Shown here in pieces: positions 1-9,677 of a stretch of DNA of 64,000 bases. This stretch comes from Paenibacillus caseinilyticus (GTDB taxonomy: Bacteria; Bacillota; Bacilli; Paenibacillales; NBRC-103111): assembly GCF_027533645.1 (NCBI RefSeq), contig NZ_JAQAGY010000017.1:62001-126000 (forward strand). Reading direction: 5' to 3'. The position numbers and the translations under genes were made by a program. Numbering within the stretch: the first letter of the stretch is position 1; every line of letters starts with the position of its first letter. Under the pieces are notes generated by a model that saw only the letters and a list, made by a program, of their open reading frames with translations, was not told the origin of the DNA and did not search any database.

Positions 1-51
1 GATGCCTTGGCCGAGCCGTTATCGAAAATGGGTACTGTGATCGGGGGATAG
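1..51 (+). CDS. 3' end of an upstream gene, probably efeO-like iron uptake protein (partial)
   Basis: The first 16 codons read an open frame ending DALAEPLSKMGTVIGG before a TAG at 49-51. Only the C-terminus is present, so no domain can be seen. The efeB start follows two bases later, which implies one operon. In Bacillus-type efe operons the neighbour of efeB is efeO, a periplasmic-type M75/imelysin lipoprotein that captures iron; that identity is inferred from context alone. Confidence 0.55.
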   Translation, partial: DALAEPLSKMGTVIGG

Positions 52-52
52 T

Positions 53-1330
53 ATGAGCGACTCATCGAAAAAGAACTTGTTTCAAAAGCCGTTCTCCCGC
101 CGGGATGCGCTGAAGCTGGCCGGTGCCGGGGGGATCGGCCTGCTGCTTGGGGCCGGCGGCCTTAAGGCCGGCGCCTTTGGCGAAGGAGTGCTTGGCACGG
201 CTCCCGCTCCTTCGGCGGGACGCGGGACGGTCATTCCTTTTTATGGGGACCATCAGGCGGGGATTGTCACCCCCATGCAGGATTTTATTTGTATGGGTGC
301 GTTTGATTTGAGGGCGAAGGATCTTGGCGAGGTGCGCGAGCTGTTCAAGCGCTGGACAGAGGCAGCCGCCCGGATGTCGCAGGGGCTGAATGTGGGGGAA
401 GAGAACAGCAACCCGCTCGTGCCGCCGGACGACACCGGCGAAGCGGCCGGGCTGCAAGCTTCGCGGACGACGATCACCTTCGGCCTCGGCGCCTCTTTCT
501 TCGATGAGCGCTACGGCCTGTCGGGCCAGCGGCCTCCGGGGCTCGTCGATATGCCGCGCTTCAAGGGCGATGCCCTGCAGAGCGAGTGGTCGGGCGGTGA
601 TGTCGCTGTTCAAGTATGCGCCGACGATCCGCAGGTGGCGTTCCATGCGATCCGCAACCTGATCCGCATCGGGCGGGGCAAAGCGGTGCTTCGCTGGCTG
701 CAGGAAGGCTTCCAGCGCACGGGCGCAGCCGATCCGCAGGGAGCGACGCCCCGCAACCTCATGGGCTTCAAGGACGGTACGAACAATCCGGCCGTGCATG
801 ATGCGGCAGCAGCGGATGAGATCGTCTGGGCCCGGGGGGGCGACACGCCGGCCTGGATGGCCGGAGGGAGCTATCTCGTCATGCGCCGCATCCGGATGCG
901 CATTGAGGTGTGGGACCGGACGACGCTTGGGGAGCAGGAGGCCACGTTCGGCCGTCACCGCGATACGGGCGCCCCGCTCGGAGGGAAGGACGAATTCGAG
1001 AAGCTGGATCTGGCGAAGAAGGACGAAGCCGGGAAGCCTCTGCTTCCGGCCGACTCTCATGTCGCGCTGGCGAACATGGAGGGCAAGGTCAAGATCCACC
1101 GCCGGGGATTCTCTTATTCGAACGGAATTGACCTGAAGACCGGACAGCTTGATGCGGGACTGCTGTTCCTGTGCTATAACCGGGATCCGCGGGAGCAATT
1201 TATCCCGATGCAGCAGAAGCTGGCGGCAGCGGATAAACTTAACGAATACATCGTGCATGTGGGCAGCGGCTTGTATGCAGCTTTGCCTGGCGTGAAGCAG
1301 GGCGGATATATTGGCGATACTTTATTCTAG
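53..1330 (+). CDS. efeB: EfeB: Tat-exported Dyp-type deferrochelatase/peroxidase
   Basis: This 425-residue protein begins with a twin-arginine signal (SRRDALK at 15-21, then a glycine/leucine-rich hydrophobic stretch). It carries the Dyp-peroxidase signature GFKDG at 238-242, followed by the arginine-rich YLVMRRIRM strand typical of heme binding in this family. EfeB binds heme outside the membrane and helps free or oxidise iron for the EfeU permease; Tat export matches folding with cofactor before export. It sits two bases after the previous gene and 19 bases before the preferred efeU start, so the three genes look co-transcribed. Order here is O-B-U rather than the U-O-B of B. subtilis ywbLMN. 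Length is normal for the family. Confidence 0.93.
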   Translation: MSDSSKKNLFQKPFSRRDALKLAGAGGIGLLLGAGGLKAGAFGEGVLGTAPAPSAGRGTVIPFYGDHQAGIVTPMQDFICMGAFDLRAKDLGEVRELFKRWTEAAARMSQGLNVGEENSNPLVPPDDTGEAAGLQASRTTITFGLGASFFDERYGLSGQRPPGLVDMPRFKGDALQSEWSGGDVAVQVCADDPQVAFHAIRNLIRIGRGKAVLRWLQEGFQRTGAADPQGATPRNLMGFKDGTNNPAVHDAAAADEIVWARGGDTPAWMAGGSYLVMRRIRMRIEVWDRTTLGEQEATFGRHRDTGAPLGGKDEFEKLDLAKKDEAGKPLLPADSHVALANMEGKVKIHRRGFSYSNGIDLKTGQLDAGLLFLCYNRDPREQFIPMQQKLAAADKLNEYIVHVGSGLYAALPGVKQGGYIGDTLF

Positions 1331-1349
1331 AAGGCTTGGGGTGTGTCTC

Positions 1350-3143
1350 ATGAAACGTTGTCTGCTGTGGTTGTTCATGGCGGCGATGCTGTTGATGCCC
1401 GTCTCGCCGCTGTTCGCAGCAGAGACGGGTGGGTCGGCTGCAGGCCGCAGCCAGCTGATTGCCCTGGCCAGCGACGCGCTGATCGGTGCGGGAGACCGGG
1501 ATTGGGCCGCGGTCTCCGCCGTTGTGGCGAAGCTGAAGGCACAGTGGGCCGCATCGTCGCCTGCCGCATCCTCCCCGGAAGCAAAGGCTGTGAACGAAGC
1601 TTTCGCGAAGGCCGATGAGGAACTGGCGAAGCCGCAGAAGGACGATAAGGCTGCGTACAGCGCGGTCTCTGCGCTTGTCAAAGCGGTGGATGCTTACGCC
1701 ACCGCAGGCGACAGCGGCGCAGCTGCGGAGAAAGCGCATAAGCAGGTGCGGACGGCACTGATCCCGCTGCTGCAGAAGAGTCTGGAGGCGGCGCAGGCCG
1801 GAGATGGGGTACAGGCCAAGGCAGCCTACGCCTCTTTCGTGAGCGGCTGGGGGAAAGCCGAGAGTCTGATCCGCCAGGATAATGCGAAGATCTACGGCAG
1901 CATGGAAGTGAAGATCAGCGGGGCACGCATTGCGCTGAACACCGAGCCGATGGACACGGCCAAGGCGGCGGGCAAGCTGCAGGAGCTGATCGGGAGCCTG
2001 GAGGCTTATGCTTCCGGCAAGGAGGATGCGTCTTCGGATGCCGCCGGCTCAGACGGCGGTATCGATTCGATCAGCGGGCTGATCGGTCTGCTTGACGCGG
2101 CGGCTTCCGACGTAGAGAAGCAGCGGGGTACGGAAGCGGCGGCCAGCATGGACCGCTTCATCTCGGCATGGCCGGCGCTAGAGGGAGCGGTGAGTACGCG
2201 CTCCCCGGATGCATACGGCCGCATCGAGATCAAGATGGTCGAGGTGCCGAGCCTGCTGCTGTCCAGCCCGCCCCAGTGGGACCGGGCTGCTCTCGCGATC
2301 GGGGAGCTGCGCCGTGAACTGGAGCCTTATGCGGAAGCATCCTCTTATACGGCGTGGGATGCGGGAGTCATTATTTTCCGGGAAGGCCTGGAGGCCATTC
2401 TCATCATCTCCGCGCTGGTCGCGTTCCTGAACCGGTCAGGCAACCGTGACAAGCGGGGATGGATCTGGTCGGGTGCCGCCGCAGGGCTGGTATTCTCGGT
2501 AGGCATGGCGCTCGTATTGACGCTGATGCTCTCCAAGCTGACGGCAGGCGGTTCACGGGAACTCATCGAAGGCATCACAGGTCTGATCGCCGTCGTGTTC
2601 ATGGTATCGATCGGAGCATGGCTGCACAGCAAGTCGAACCTGAAGTCATGGAACCGGTTCGTGGAGAACTCGATCGGTTCCTCCCTGGCGAAGGGAACCT
2701 TGTGGTCCTTGTTCCTGACCTCCTTCCTCTCCGTTATGCGGGAGGGGGCGGAGACGCTCATCTTCTACATGGGTATGGCACCGAGTATCTCGATGGGGGA
2801 TATGGCGCTTGGAGTCGGAACGGCGCTCGCGCTGCTGGCCGTGATCGGCTTCGTCATTGTCAAGATGAGTGACCGGGTGCCGGTGCGTCCATTCTTCCTG
2901 GCGGCGAGCGTGGTGCTCTATTATCTCGCCTTTAAGTTCGTAGGCGTGTCGCTGCACGCCCTGCAGGTGACCGGCCATGTATCCGCCCATTCGTCGGACT
3001 CGCTGGTATATCTGCCTTCACTTGGGCTGTATAACTCCTGGGAGACGACGCTTCCCCAGTTGGCCATGCTGGTGGTTATCGTATGGAATGCGGTTCGCAC
3101 CGAACGCAAGACGGCCGGGAAGCCGGTCCGCCGAGCGGCGTGA
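1350..3143 (+). CDS. efeU: EfeU: FTR1-family iron permease with extracellular N-terminal domain
   Basis: The product (597 residues from the ATG at 1350) has a signal peptide (MKRCLLWLFMAAMLLM), a long alanine-rich extracytoplasmic region to about residue 330, then a membrane domain with about seven hydrophobic segments. Two REXXE iron-binding motifs, the hallmark of FTR1/EfeU permeases, are at about 344 (REGLE) and 464 (REGAE). The frame stays open upstream to 1311 inside efeB, but the ATG at 1350 starts directly with the signal peptide and follows a G-rich stretch, so it is preferred. It should import Fe3+ produced or captured by EfeB and EfeO. The long N-terminal domain is typical of Gram-positive forms and absent from E. 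coli EfeU. Confidence 0.92.
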   Translation: MKRCLLWLFMAAMLLMPVSPLFAAETGGSAAGRSQLIALASDALIGAGDRDWAAVSAVVAKLKAQWAASSPAASSPEAKAVNEAFAKADEELAKPQKDDKAAYSAVSALVKAVDAYATAGDSGAAAEKAHKQVRTALIPLLQKSLEAAQAGDGVQAKAAYASFVSGWGKAESLIRQDNAKIYGSMEVKISGARIALNTEPMDTAKAAGKLQELIGSLEAYASGKEDASSDAAGSDGGIDSISGLIGLLDAAASDVEKQRGTEAAASMDRFISAWPALEGAVSTRSPDAYGRIEIKMVEVPSLLLSSPPQWDRAALAIGELRRELEPYAEASSYTAWDAGVIIFREGLEAILIISALVAFLNRSGNRDKRGWIWSGAAAGLVFSVGMALVLTLMLSKLTAGGSRELIEGITGLIAVVFMVSIGAWLHSKSNLKSWNRFVENSIGSSLAKGTLWSLFLTSFLSVMREGAETLIFYMGMAPSISMGDMALGVGTALALLAVIGFVIVKMSDRVPVRPFFLAASVVLYYLAFKFVGVSLHALQVTGHVSAHSSDSLVYLPSLGLYNSWETTLPQLAMLVVIVWNAVRTERKTAGKPVRRAA

Positions 3144-3156
3144 ACACCTGCTGCAG

Positions 3157-3207
3157 AGTAGAAGTAGAAGTAGAAGTAGAAGTAGAAGTAGAAGTAGAAG
3201 TAGAAGT
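3157..3207 (+). repeat. Hexanucleotide microsatellite (AGTAGA), about 8.5 copies
   Basis: Eight perfect tandem AGTAGA units run from 3157 to 3204 and end in a half unit. The array begins 14 bases after the efeU stop codon. Frames across it read Glu-Val or Lys-type dipeptides, but no gene with a ribosome binding site covers it. Such arrays change length by slippage. Confidence 0.95.
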
Positions 3208-3340
3208 CCCTATCGGTATGTACCGGTGTGGGGCTTCTTTTTGCTGTCCGGGGGAGTGGGCAGTGCGGAACAGGGCAGTCCCCTCCGATTCCGGGGATAA
3301 CATCAGATCAGATTGCGCTGATAGCTCCCGTTGGCGCGAC

Positions 3341-3378
3341 ACAAAGAGCTTCATCCTTGGCAGGATGAAGCTCTTTGT
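3341..3378. terminator. Long hairpin between convergent efeU and protease genes
   Basis: A perfect 17-bp inverted repeat (3341-3357 and 3362-3378) with a 4-base loop separates the convergent efeU and subtilase genes. There is no long T-tract on either side, so termination strength is uncertain, but position and perfection suggest a bidirectional terminator. Confidence 0.7.
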
Positions 3379-3518
3379 AGGCTATTGCCGAAAGTGTCAC
3401 GGGCAGAGACTGTTCTTGGTGTACTGCACCTTATCTGCGGTCAGGACCGGCAGACTCCGCAGGACGGAATTGGCTTCCGGATACGGGGAGGCATAGACTC
3501 CAGCCAGGCCTTCGCATT

Positions 3519-6500
3519 TTATTGGGCCAATCCGGCGCCAGAGGTTTGTTTCTGCGGCACACTGACCTTGCTGAGAACGACAGGAACCTTCACTGTCGTC
3601 TTGATCGAAGGATCTTTGGCGGAAGAGATCGTCACGGTCAGTTCCACATTCACAATGCCGCTGCTCGGCACCAGCTTCAGTACACCGCTGTTGTCGATAT
3701 AAGCCTTGTTGTTGCTGTTGGTGACTTTATACGTGATGCCCTCTGTTACGGGCAGCTGGAGGACGGGCTGGCCGGCAAGACGGGTATTGACGACCTTGGC
3801 TTTGAACGCGTCCTTGGCGCGGGCTACCTGGTCGCTCTCCGAATCGGCAAGTCGCAGGGAGCTGTAAGCCGTATAGACATTGCCGCCGAGCGGATTGCCG
3901 AGGGCGTCAACCAGCTGGGCACGCAGCATGAGCTTGTAGGTGCCTGCTTCCAGATGCTTCACGACCAGTTTCCCGTCCGTATCGAGCTCGCCATCCACAT
4001 ACGAGCCGTTAATCCCTTCGAAGCTGTAGACACCCGGCGAGAGCAGACGAGGCTGACCTGCGGTGTTCAGGTTCGAACGGCTGTCGATGATGCCGATCGG
4101 TACATCGTCGAGTCCCACGGCCCATAGATCGACTACATTGGTGTCCTTAGCCGTCAGGCGGAAGGACAGATCCGTGGACTGCGGCAGGTCTTGCTCGTTG
4201 TTCGGATAGATTACGCTCTCGGTCTGTTCGATCTCCTGGATCCCGAAGTTCGTATTCGGCTTCTCGGAGCCGACGTGAACCACGAACGGCAGATGCAGCG
4301 TCGGCAGACCGGCGCTCTCCAATACGACCTCTCCCTCATATACGCCTTGAGCGGCGCCGGACTTCGGCGTGACGGACAGGAAGAAGCGTTTGGCCGTGCC
4401 GGGGGCCGGTGAGAGCTTGCCGCTCTGCGGGATGCCCAGCAGCTGGACATTCAGGTTATTGATGTCCGGTGTCGCTGCCGGAGCGGTCGGATCGGAAGTA
4501 ACCGACGGATGCAGGACCACCTTGGCCGAGTACGTCAACGGCAGTTTCGAAGTATTCTTGATTTCAAGTTCCTTCTGTACCGTGCTGCCCGGCTTCACCA
4601 CACCGAAGCTGACCGACGACCCGTAGTTCGTTACGGCTTTGGGGTTCCAATATTTATCGAGAATCGTAATCGGTTCGATCGTCTTCATGAGCGCCGGCGT
4701 CTGGATGGCATGGGCCACATTCGCGCGTCCTGCGCCCTGCGAGTACACATCGTACAGGGTGCCATTCTCGTCATGGATGCTGTCCGCCGTATTGGCCAGC
4801 GCCGCCCGGATATCGGAGGTGGACCATGTCGGATGCTCCTGCTTGAGCAGCAGGGCCAGTCCCGCTACGTGAGGCGTCGCCATGCTGGTGCCGTTGATCC
4901 GGTTGTAAGCGCGCTGGTAGGAAGCGCCAGGATCGAACTTGCCGTAAGCCGGCCATGTCGAGAGTACGCTGACGCCGGGAGCGACGACATCGGGCTTGAT
5001 ACTGAGATCCGCGTCCACGTTCGGACCGCGGGAGCTGAAGGAAGCCATCGTGTCGCCTGCCGAAGCGGTCTTCGGATAGTCGGCGCCGAAGGTAAGCTTC
5101 AGCGTTCCGCCCGGTGCGGCCAGCGCTTTGCGGGCCAGGGCGCGTCCTTCCGTACCTGCCATATCGAAGGTAGGGATGAAGTCGAAGCCGTCGCCGAGGA
5201 AGGCGGCAGAGCCGATATGGCCGTCGCGTCCCTGCACCGATTCGGAGAGGTCGGCTTTGGTGGAATCGCCCGCTGCGGCGTTGCCGTTGAAGATAATCAC
5301 CGCTTTGGCGCCCCGGGCCTTGGCATTGCTGATCTTGTCGACGAAGGCCAGCGAACCCCGCGAGAGGAGAACGACTTTGCCGTTCACATCTTTGCCCTCA
5401 TAATCGCCTTCCGCCCCGAGTCCGGCATACACAACGTCCGTCGGCTGCGTACCGAGGATCGCGGCAAAGTCTTCCCGGCCGGTCTCCCAAGCCATCACGT
5501 TCAGGTCATGCGTGGCATAAGCGGAGCCGGTTACGGTAGATGCCGCCGCATAAGCGGCCTCGGAGACTGTAGCCGTATAATGGCTCGTCGGGCTGGTCAC
5601 CGCGCCGACCGAGATCGCGAGCTGGGAGGTGGCAGGCGAGCCCAGCGAGTAATAGTAAGGCCCGTCATCGGCCGCATTGCCGTTGGCGATGACCGCAATG
5701 ACGCCGCCAAGGACCGCGTTGTTGATGGCGACGACGTCCGGCGAGTTCACGTCCTTCTCGGCATCCGAACCGAGCGACAGGTTGATGACGTTCATGCCGT
5801 CTTTCACGGCGCGTTCGATCCCGTCGATAACCTGTGCAGAGGAGCCCGAAGCGCGGCCGGTTTCGGCGTTGCGTCCGAGTACTTTGTATACATACAGATC
5901 GGCTTCGTACGCGACGCCCTTCTGCACAACGTCGGAGTTCGGGTTGACGGCGCGGCCCGCGATCGTACCGGAGACGTGGGTGCCGTGCGAGGTGCCTTCG
6001 AACCCCGTGCCGTACGGATCTTCGGCCGGGGACAGCGGAGGCTCTTCATACGGGTCGGCGTCCTGTTCGAACGAGTCGTAGCCGCCCTTGTAAGCTCCCT
6101 TGAGATCGGGGTGCAGGTAGTCGACGCCCGTATCGATGACGCCGACCTTCAGCCCTTTGCCTGTGAATCCTTTGGCCCATGCGGCGTCCGCACCGATTTG
6201 TTTCAGCGGAGCAATATCGTAGTTCGGGTTATCCGCATCAAGCGGGACGGGCTTCGATACCGGAATCGGGTAATAGGTAGCGCTCTCGTGAATGGATTTC
6301 ACGCCGGGCAGCTTGGCGAGCTCGGGGATTTTATTGGCAGGCACCGAGATCTCGAGTCCGTTCAGTACCGTGTTGTACCGATAGTTGACCTTGAGGTCGA
6401 TCCCCTTGTTCTTGGCTCCCGCGACGAAGGTATTCTGTTCCTGGGAGATGGTCGATTCGGTCGATTCGGCGGCGAAGGAGGAGATGCCGAGCTGGGCGGC

Positions 6501-6770
6501 GTACTTGCCGACGGCTACCGGTTGATTGTTGAGCTGCACGATGACGCGCACCGTATTCGTAGAGTTCGTTTGGAGCTTGGGAGAGACATAGGCGGCACTG
6601 CCGTTCGGAAGGGCCTGAGGCGTGCCTTGAGGTGAGCCGTTCGCCCCGAGCCGCGGAAGGACGGTCTTGCCCGGTTCGGCAGCGAAAGCTTGGGAGAACG
6701 CCGTGGTGCTGAGGACAGCGAAGGCTATTGAAGCGACGGATAATTTCTGGAAAAAGTTGTGATTGTTCAA
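3519..6770 (-). CDS. Secreted S8 subtilisin-like serine protease (Vpr-like)
   Basis: From the TTG at 6770 (preceded by AAAAGAGGA on the minus strand) the protein has 1083 residues and begins with a signal peptide ending QAFAA. An upstream ATG at 6890 would add 40 residues before the signal and is less likely. In order: signal, I9-type propeptide at about 70-165, and the peptidase domain with Asp213 (VIDTG), His262 (SHGTH) and Ser629 (NGTSMATPHVAG). A protease-associated domain is inserted at about 440-550 between His and Ser, as in B. subtilis Vpr. A C-terminal region of beta-sandwich repeats follows and makes it longer than Vpr (about 800). It should be an extracellular endoprotease that supplies peptides. 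No sorting motif is seen. Confidence 0.92.
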   Translation of the reverse strand: MNNHNFFQKLSVASIAFAVLSTTAFSQAFAAEPGKTVLPRLGANGSPQGTPQALPNGSAAYVSPKLQTNSTNTVRVIVQLNNQPVAVGKYAAQLGISSFAAESTESTISQEQNTFVAGAKNKGIDLKVNYRYNTVLNGLEISVPANKIPELAKLPGVKSIHESATYYPIPVSKPVPLDADNPNYDIAPLKQIGADAAWAKGFTGKGLKVGVIDTGVDYLHPDLKGAYKGGYDSFEQDADPYEEPPLSPAEDPYGTGFEGTSHGTHVSGTIAGRAVNPNSDVVQKGVAYEADLYVYKVLGRNAETGRASGSSAQVIDGIERAVKDGMNVINLSLGSDAEKDVNSPDVVAINNAVLGGVIAVIANGNAADDGPYYYSLGSPATSQLAISVGAVTSPTSHYTATVSEAAYAAASTVTGSAYATHDLNVMAWETGREDFAAILGTQPTDVVYAGLGAEGDYEGKDVNGKVVLLSRGSLAFVDKISNAKARGAKAVIIFNGNAAAGDSTKADLSESVQGRDGHIGSAAFLGDGFDFIPTFDMAGTEGRALARKALAAPGGTLKLTFGADYPKTASAGDTMASFSSRGPNVDADLSIKPDVVAPGVSVLSTWPAYGKFDPGASYQRAYNRINGTSMATPHVAGLALLLKQEHPTWSTSDIRAALANTADSIHDENGTLYDVYSQGAGRANVAHAIQTPALMKTIEPITILDKYWNPKAVTNYGSSVSFGVVKPGSTVQKELEIKNTSKLPLTYSAKVVLHPSVTSDPTAPAATPDINNLNVQLLGIPQSGKLSPAPGTAKRFFLSVTPKSGAAQGVYEGEVVLESAGLPTLHLPFVVHVGSEKPNTNFGIQEIEQTESVIYPNNEQDLPQSTDLSFRLTAKDTNVVDLWAVGLDDVPIGIIDSRSNLNTAGQPRLLSPGVYSFEGINGSYVDGELDTDGKLVVKHLEAGTYKLMLRAQLVDALGNPLGGNVYTAYSSLRLADSESDQVARAKDAFKAKVVNTRLAGQPVLQLPVTEGITYKVTNSNNKAYIDNSGVLKLVPSSGIVNVELTVTISSAKDPSIKTTVKVPVVLSKVSVPQKQTSGAGLAQ

Positions 6771-7674
6771 TTCGTATCCTCTTTTCCTATGGGTTTTAAA
6801 CGCCAACGAAACAGGGTGTTGAACCGAAATCAGTCCCTCCTTGCCTGGGGATTGTCCTTCTGTTATGTAATTGAGTTGATGATGAGGCATATATTACCAT
6901 AGGAGTGAGGTGAATTCTATCATTTTTTTAGAATATTCCAACGACATAGATTGGTAGTTTCGAAGAGACGGAGAAGGAGGAGAAGAAGGCTCGGCGGCGG
7001 TGCGGGCTGACTGGACGTGGGTCAATTCAAAAGCGGCAGGAACCGAGGGAGGCATCATTAGGAGCGTCATCAATTTGAAGGGGAGATCCTGCACAGGGCC
7101 TGGGATAATCGAAGGGTGACAAAAAGCTGACACAAAAGATATCCACAGACTTATCCACAAATCGCACAGCCCAAAATAGGCTAATGTGTACAAGTTTTTG
7201 AAACGGTATCAACATATCCACAGATACGATATCCACATGTGGGTTCGAATTTGTTCCTGGAAGAGGGCATGCAAAAGGTGATCTGACAGTCCCGGGGGAG
7301 TGGACTCGCCTCTTTTTATGGAAGAAACGCTGACATGCCTGCGGCAAGGGAGCAGGAGCCTAAGACTATACTAAAGGTAAGCTTTCATTCCAGGCTGGAG
7401 GAGGGATCCGGCGGTGAGTCTTGAACGGATTGTGCTTCTGGTCTGCGGCTGCCGCCGCGGGGTGTTCTTTGCTTTTATCTGGAGGGGAGAGGGCGGGCTT
7501 CATGCTAAGATCTTATCCCCCGATGATAACAATTTAGCCCTATAAGTTCCAAAACTTCCATGCTTAAATGAGAGGAGAGCTGGAACCTGATCGGGAGGTG
7601 ATGCGGTCAGCAGCAGTGAAACGCAGCTCTACGATTTCATTAGATTTCATTTTATTTTGGGAGGGATATCATTA
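6771..7674. other. Long intergenic region between divergent protease and chitinase genes
   Basis: About 0.9 kb without a convincing gene. It should hold the divergent promoters of the protease and the chitinase. The clear structure in it is the DnaA-box-like cluster at 7139-7237. A 43-codon frame from a GTG at 7414 follows a GGAGGAGG-like sequence but has no recognisable product and is not called. Confidence 0.7.
7139..7237 (+). promoter_or_regulatory. Cluster of four DnaA-box-like sites
   Basis: One exact consensus DnaA box TTATCCACA (7151-7159) and three single-mismatch copies ATATCCACA (7139-7147, 7214-7222, 7229-7237) lie within 99 bases, all in the same orientation, paired with 12-base and 15-base centre spacing. 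DnaA boxes have the consensus TTATNCACA. No dnaA or dnaN gene is near, so this is not the main origin; it resembles the extra DnaA-box clusters known in Bacillus that titrate DnaA or regulate genes. Confidence 0.6.
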
Positions 7675-9429
7675 ATGTACCAAGCCACACTTGGACGCAG
7701 ATCCACAGGCCTGAGAATGATCGCATTGCTGCTTATCACCGCTTTGCTCCTCAGCCTGGCCCCTTTGACGGGCTTCGCGGCAGACCGCGGGGCATGGGCA
7801 CCGGGCGTCTCTTATCAGACGAATGACACGGCTACTTACAGCGGCAAGACGTATGCTGCGATTCAGCCCCATACCTCGCTTAACGGATGGGAACCGCCTA
7901 ACGTACCGGCCCTGTGGAAGGAAACGGCTGGCGGCGGTGGCGGCAGCGATACCCAGGCACCGGGCGCACCTTCCGGCCTGAAAGTCACCGCAACGACAAC
8001 CTCAAGCGTAAGCTTGTCCTGGACGGCTGCCACGGACAATGTAGCTGTAACCGGGTATGACGTATACCGCGGTACGACACTGGCCGGCAGCGTATCCGGC
8101 AGCACGCTGAGCTTTACGAACACAGGCCTTGCTGCAGGAACGTACAGCTTCACGGTCAAAGCGAAGGACGCGGCCGGCAATGTCTCAGCTGCGAGCGGCG
8201 CTGTAAGCGCTACCGTAACTACCGGAGGCGGCAGCGACACCCAGGCACCAAGCGTACCTGCAGGTCTGCAGGTAACGGGAACGACTTCGTCGAGCGTAAG
8301 CCTGTCCTGGGCAGCATCCACGGACAACACCGGCGTAACCGGTTATGACGTATACCGCGGCACGACGCTGGCAGCTTCGGTTGCCGGCACGACAGCGACG
8401 GTATCCGGCCTCAGCGCAAGCACGGCGTACACGTTCACCGTCAAGGCGAAGGATGCGGCGGGCAACGTATCGGCGGCTTCCGCCGGTGTCAACGCTACCA
8501 CGCTGCCGAGCGGCGGCAACAACGGCGGTGCGCTGCCGAAGCGCCTGTTGACCGGCTACTGGCAGAACTTCGTCAACGGTGCCGGTAATCTGAAGCTGAG
8601 CCAAGTTCCCGCTGCTTACGACATTATTGCGGTAAGCTTCGGCGAGATGGACATGGCGAATCCGGGCGGCGTGACATTCACGGTCGATCCGGCGCTTGCC
8701 AAGGCGCTCGGCGGTTACACGGATGAGGATCTCATCAACGATATCAAAGCCAAACAAGCACAGGGCAAAAAGGTGATTCTCTCCCTGGGCGGCGAGAAAG
8801 GCAACATCAATCTGGGCAGTGCTTCCCCGAATGTAAACAACTTCGTGAGTTCCGTATCCGGTCTCATCACGAAGTTCGGCTTTGACGGTATCGACATCGA
8901 CTTGGAGCATGGCTTCAACGTGGCGAACTTGACGAGCGGCGTGCGTCAAATCCAGCAGAAGGTCGGCTCGGGCTTCGTCCTGACGATGGCTCCGCAGACG
9001 ATCGACATGCAGAACAACAGCACGAGCTACCTGCAGTTCTATGCGAACGTGAAGGACATCACGACGGTGATCAACACCCAGTACTACAACTCCGGTTGCA
9101 TGCTCGGCCGTGACGGCAAATGCTACTCCCAAGGTACGGTAGACTTCCTTGTTGCCCTCTCCGATGTTGCCCTGCAGTGGGTGTCCGACTCGCAGCTCGG
9201 TCTGGGCGTACCAGCCGTACCAGCGGCGGCAGGCGGCGGCTATGTGGCTCCTTCGGTAGTCAACAATGCCCTGAGCTGTCTCGCTGCCGGAACGGGCTGC
9301 GGCAGCTACAAGCCTGCCCAGAAGTATCCGAACATCCGCGGCGCGATGACCTGGTCCATCAACTGGGATGCCACGAACGGATACAACTTCGCGAATACCG
9401 TGAAGCCTTTCCTGAACAGCATGCCGTAA
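7675..9429 (+). CDS. Secreted multidomain GH18 chitinase
   Basis: The ATG at 7675 follows GGGAGGGATATC. The 584-residue protein has a signal peptide ending GFAA, a small aromatic-rich chitin-binding module (CBM5/12 type, about 36-82, with WAPGVSYQTND and a late WKE), two fibronectin type III repeats (about 93-180 and 190-275, each with SVSLSW and VTGYDVYRGTTLA), and a C-terminal GH18 domain from about 285. The GH18 active-site motif DxxDxDxE is present as DGIDIDLE, the Glu being the proton donor. The two Fn3 repeats are very alike, pointing to recent duplication. It should cleave chitin outside the cell. A strong terminator follows. Confidence 0.93.
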   Translation: MYQATLGRRSTGLRMIALLLITALLLSLAPLTGFAADRGAWAPGVSYQTNDTATYSGKTYAAIQPHTSLNGWEPPNVPALWKETAGGGGGSDTQAPGAPSGLKVTATTTSSVSLSWTAATDNVAVTGYDVYRGTTLAGSVSGSTLSFTNTGLAAGTYSFTVKAKDAAGNVSAASGAVSATVTTGGGSDTQAPSVPAGLQVTGTTSSSVSLSWAASTDNTGVTGYDVYRGTTLAASVAGTTATVSGLSASTAYTFTVKAKDAAGNVSAASAGVNATTLPSGGNNGGALPKRLLTGYWQNFVNGAGNLKLSQVPAAYDIIAVSFGEMDMANPGGVTFTVDPALAKALGGYTDEDLINDIKAKQAQGKKVILSLGGEKGNINLGSASPNVNNFVSSVSGLITKFGFDGIDIDLEHGFNVANLTSGVRQIQQKVGSGFVLTMAPQTIDMQNNSTSYLQFYANVKDITTVINTQYYNSGCMLGRDGKCYSQGTVDFLVALSDVALQWVSDSQLGLGVPAVPAAAGGGYVAPSVVNNALSCLAAGTGCGSYKPAQKYPNIRGAMTWSINWDATNGYNFANTVKPFLNSMP

Positions 9430-9449
9430 GGGCAGGCAGCACCAGGCCA

Positions 9450-9507
9450 CACCGCCCCGCGGACTTCAGAAGATTGGTGCTGAAGCCCCGCGGGGTGTTT
9501 TTCTTTT
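9450..9507 (+). terminator. Rho-independent terminator of the chitinase gene
   Basis: Inverted repeat pairing the CACCGCCCCGCGG-ACTTCAG side with CTGAAGCCCCGCGGGGTG, followed directly by a run of T residues (TTTTTCTTTT). Confidence 0.85.
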
Positions 9508-9677
9508 GGATGTTTGGGGGAACTTCTCCCCGCAGTAACGGTCCATGATCCGGGTAACGGTGCCCTTATGCGTACCGTATAGCACTGGCGCCCCCATTCG
9601 TTTTATAATCAAGAGGAGCAGACGTTCGCTATCGGCGGGGCAGGCTGCATACTGTGAGAGCAAAGCGAGGGGCACAT

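Noticed and set aside
62..1258. Long minus-strand frame of 398 codons opposite efeB
   Set aside because: It is the antisense shadow of efeB, with no family-like sequence and no binding site.
3083..3496. Frame through the AGTAGA array giving Glu-Val repeats
   Set aside because: It starts inside efeU, lacks a binding site and exists only because a hexamer repeat cannot create stops.
4509..6635. 708-codon plus-strand frame opposite the protease gene
   Set aside because: Shadow of the high-GC protease gene; the protein is low in sense (Arg/Gly/Val-rich) and has no motifs.
7139..7237. Main replication origin
   Set aside because: DnaA boxes are present but no dnaA, dnaN, rpmH or A/T-rich unwinding region is near.
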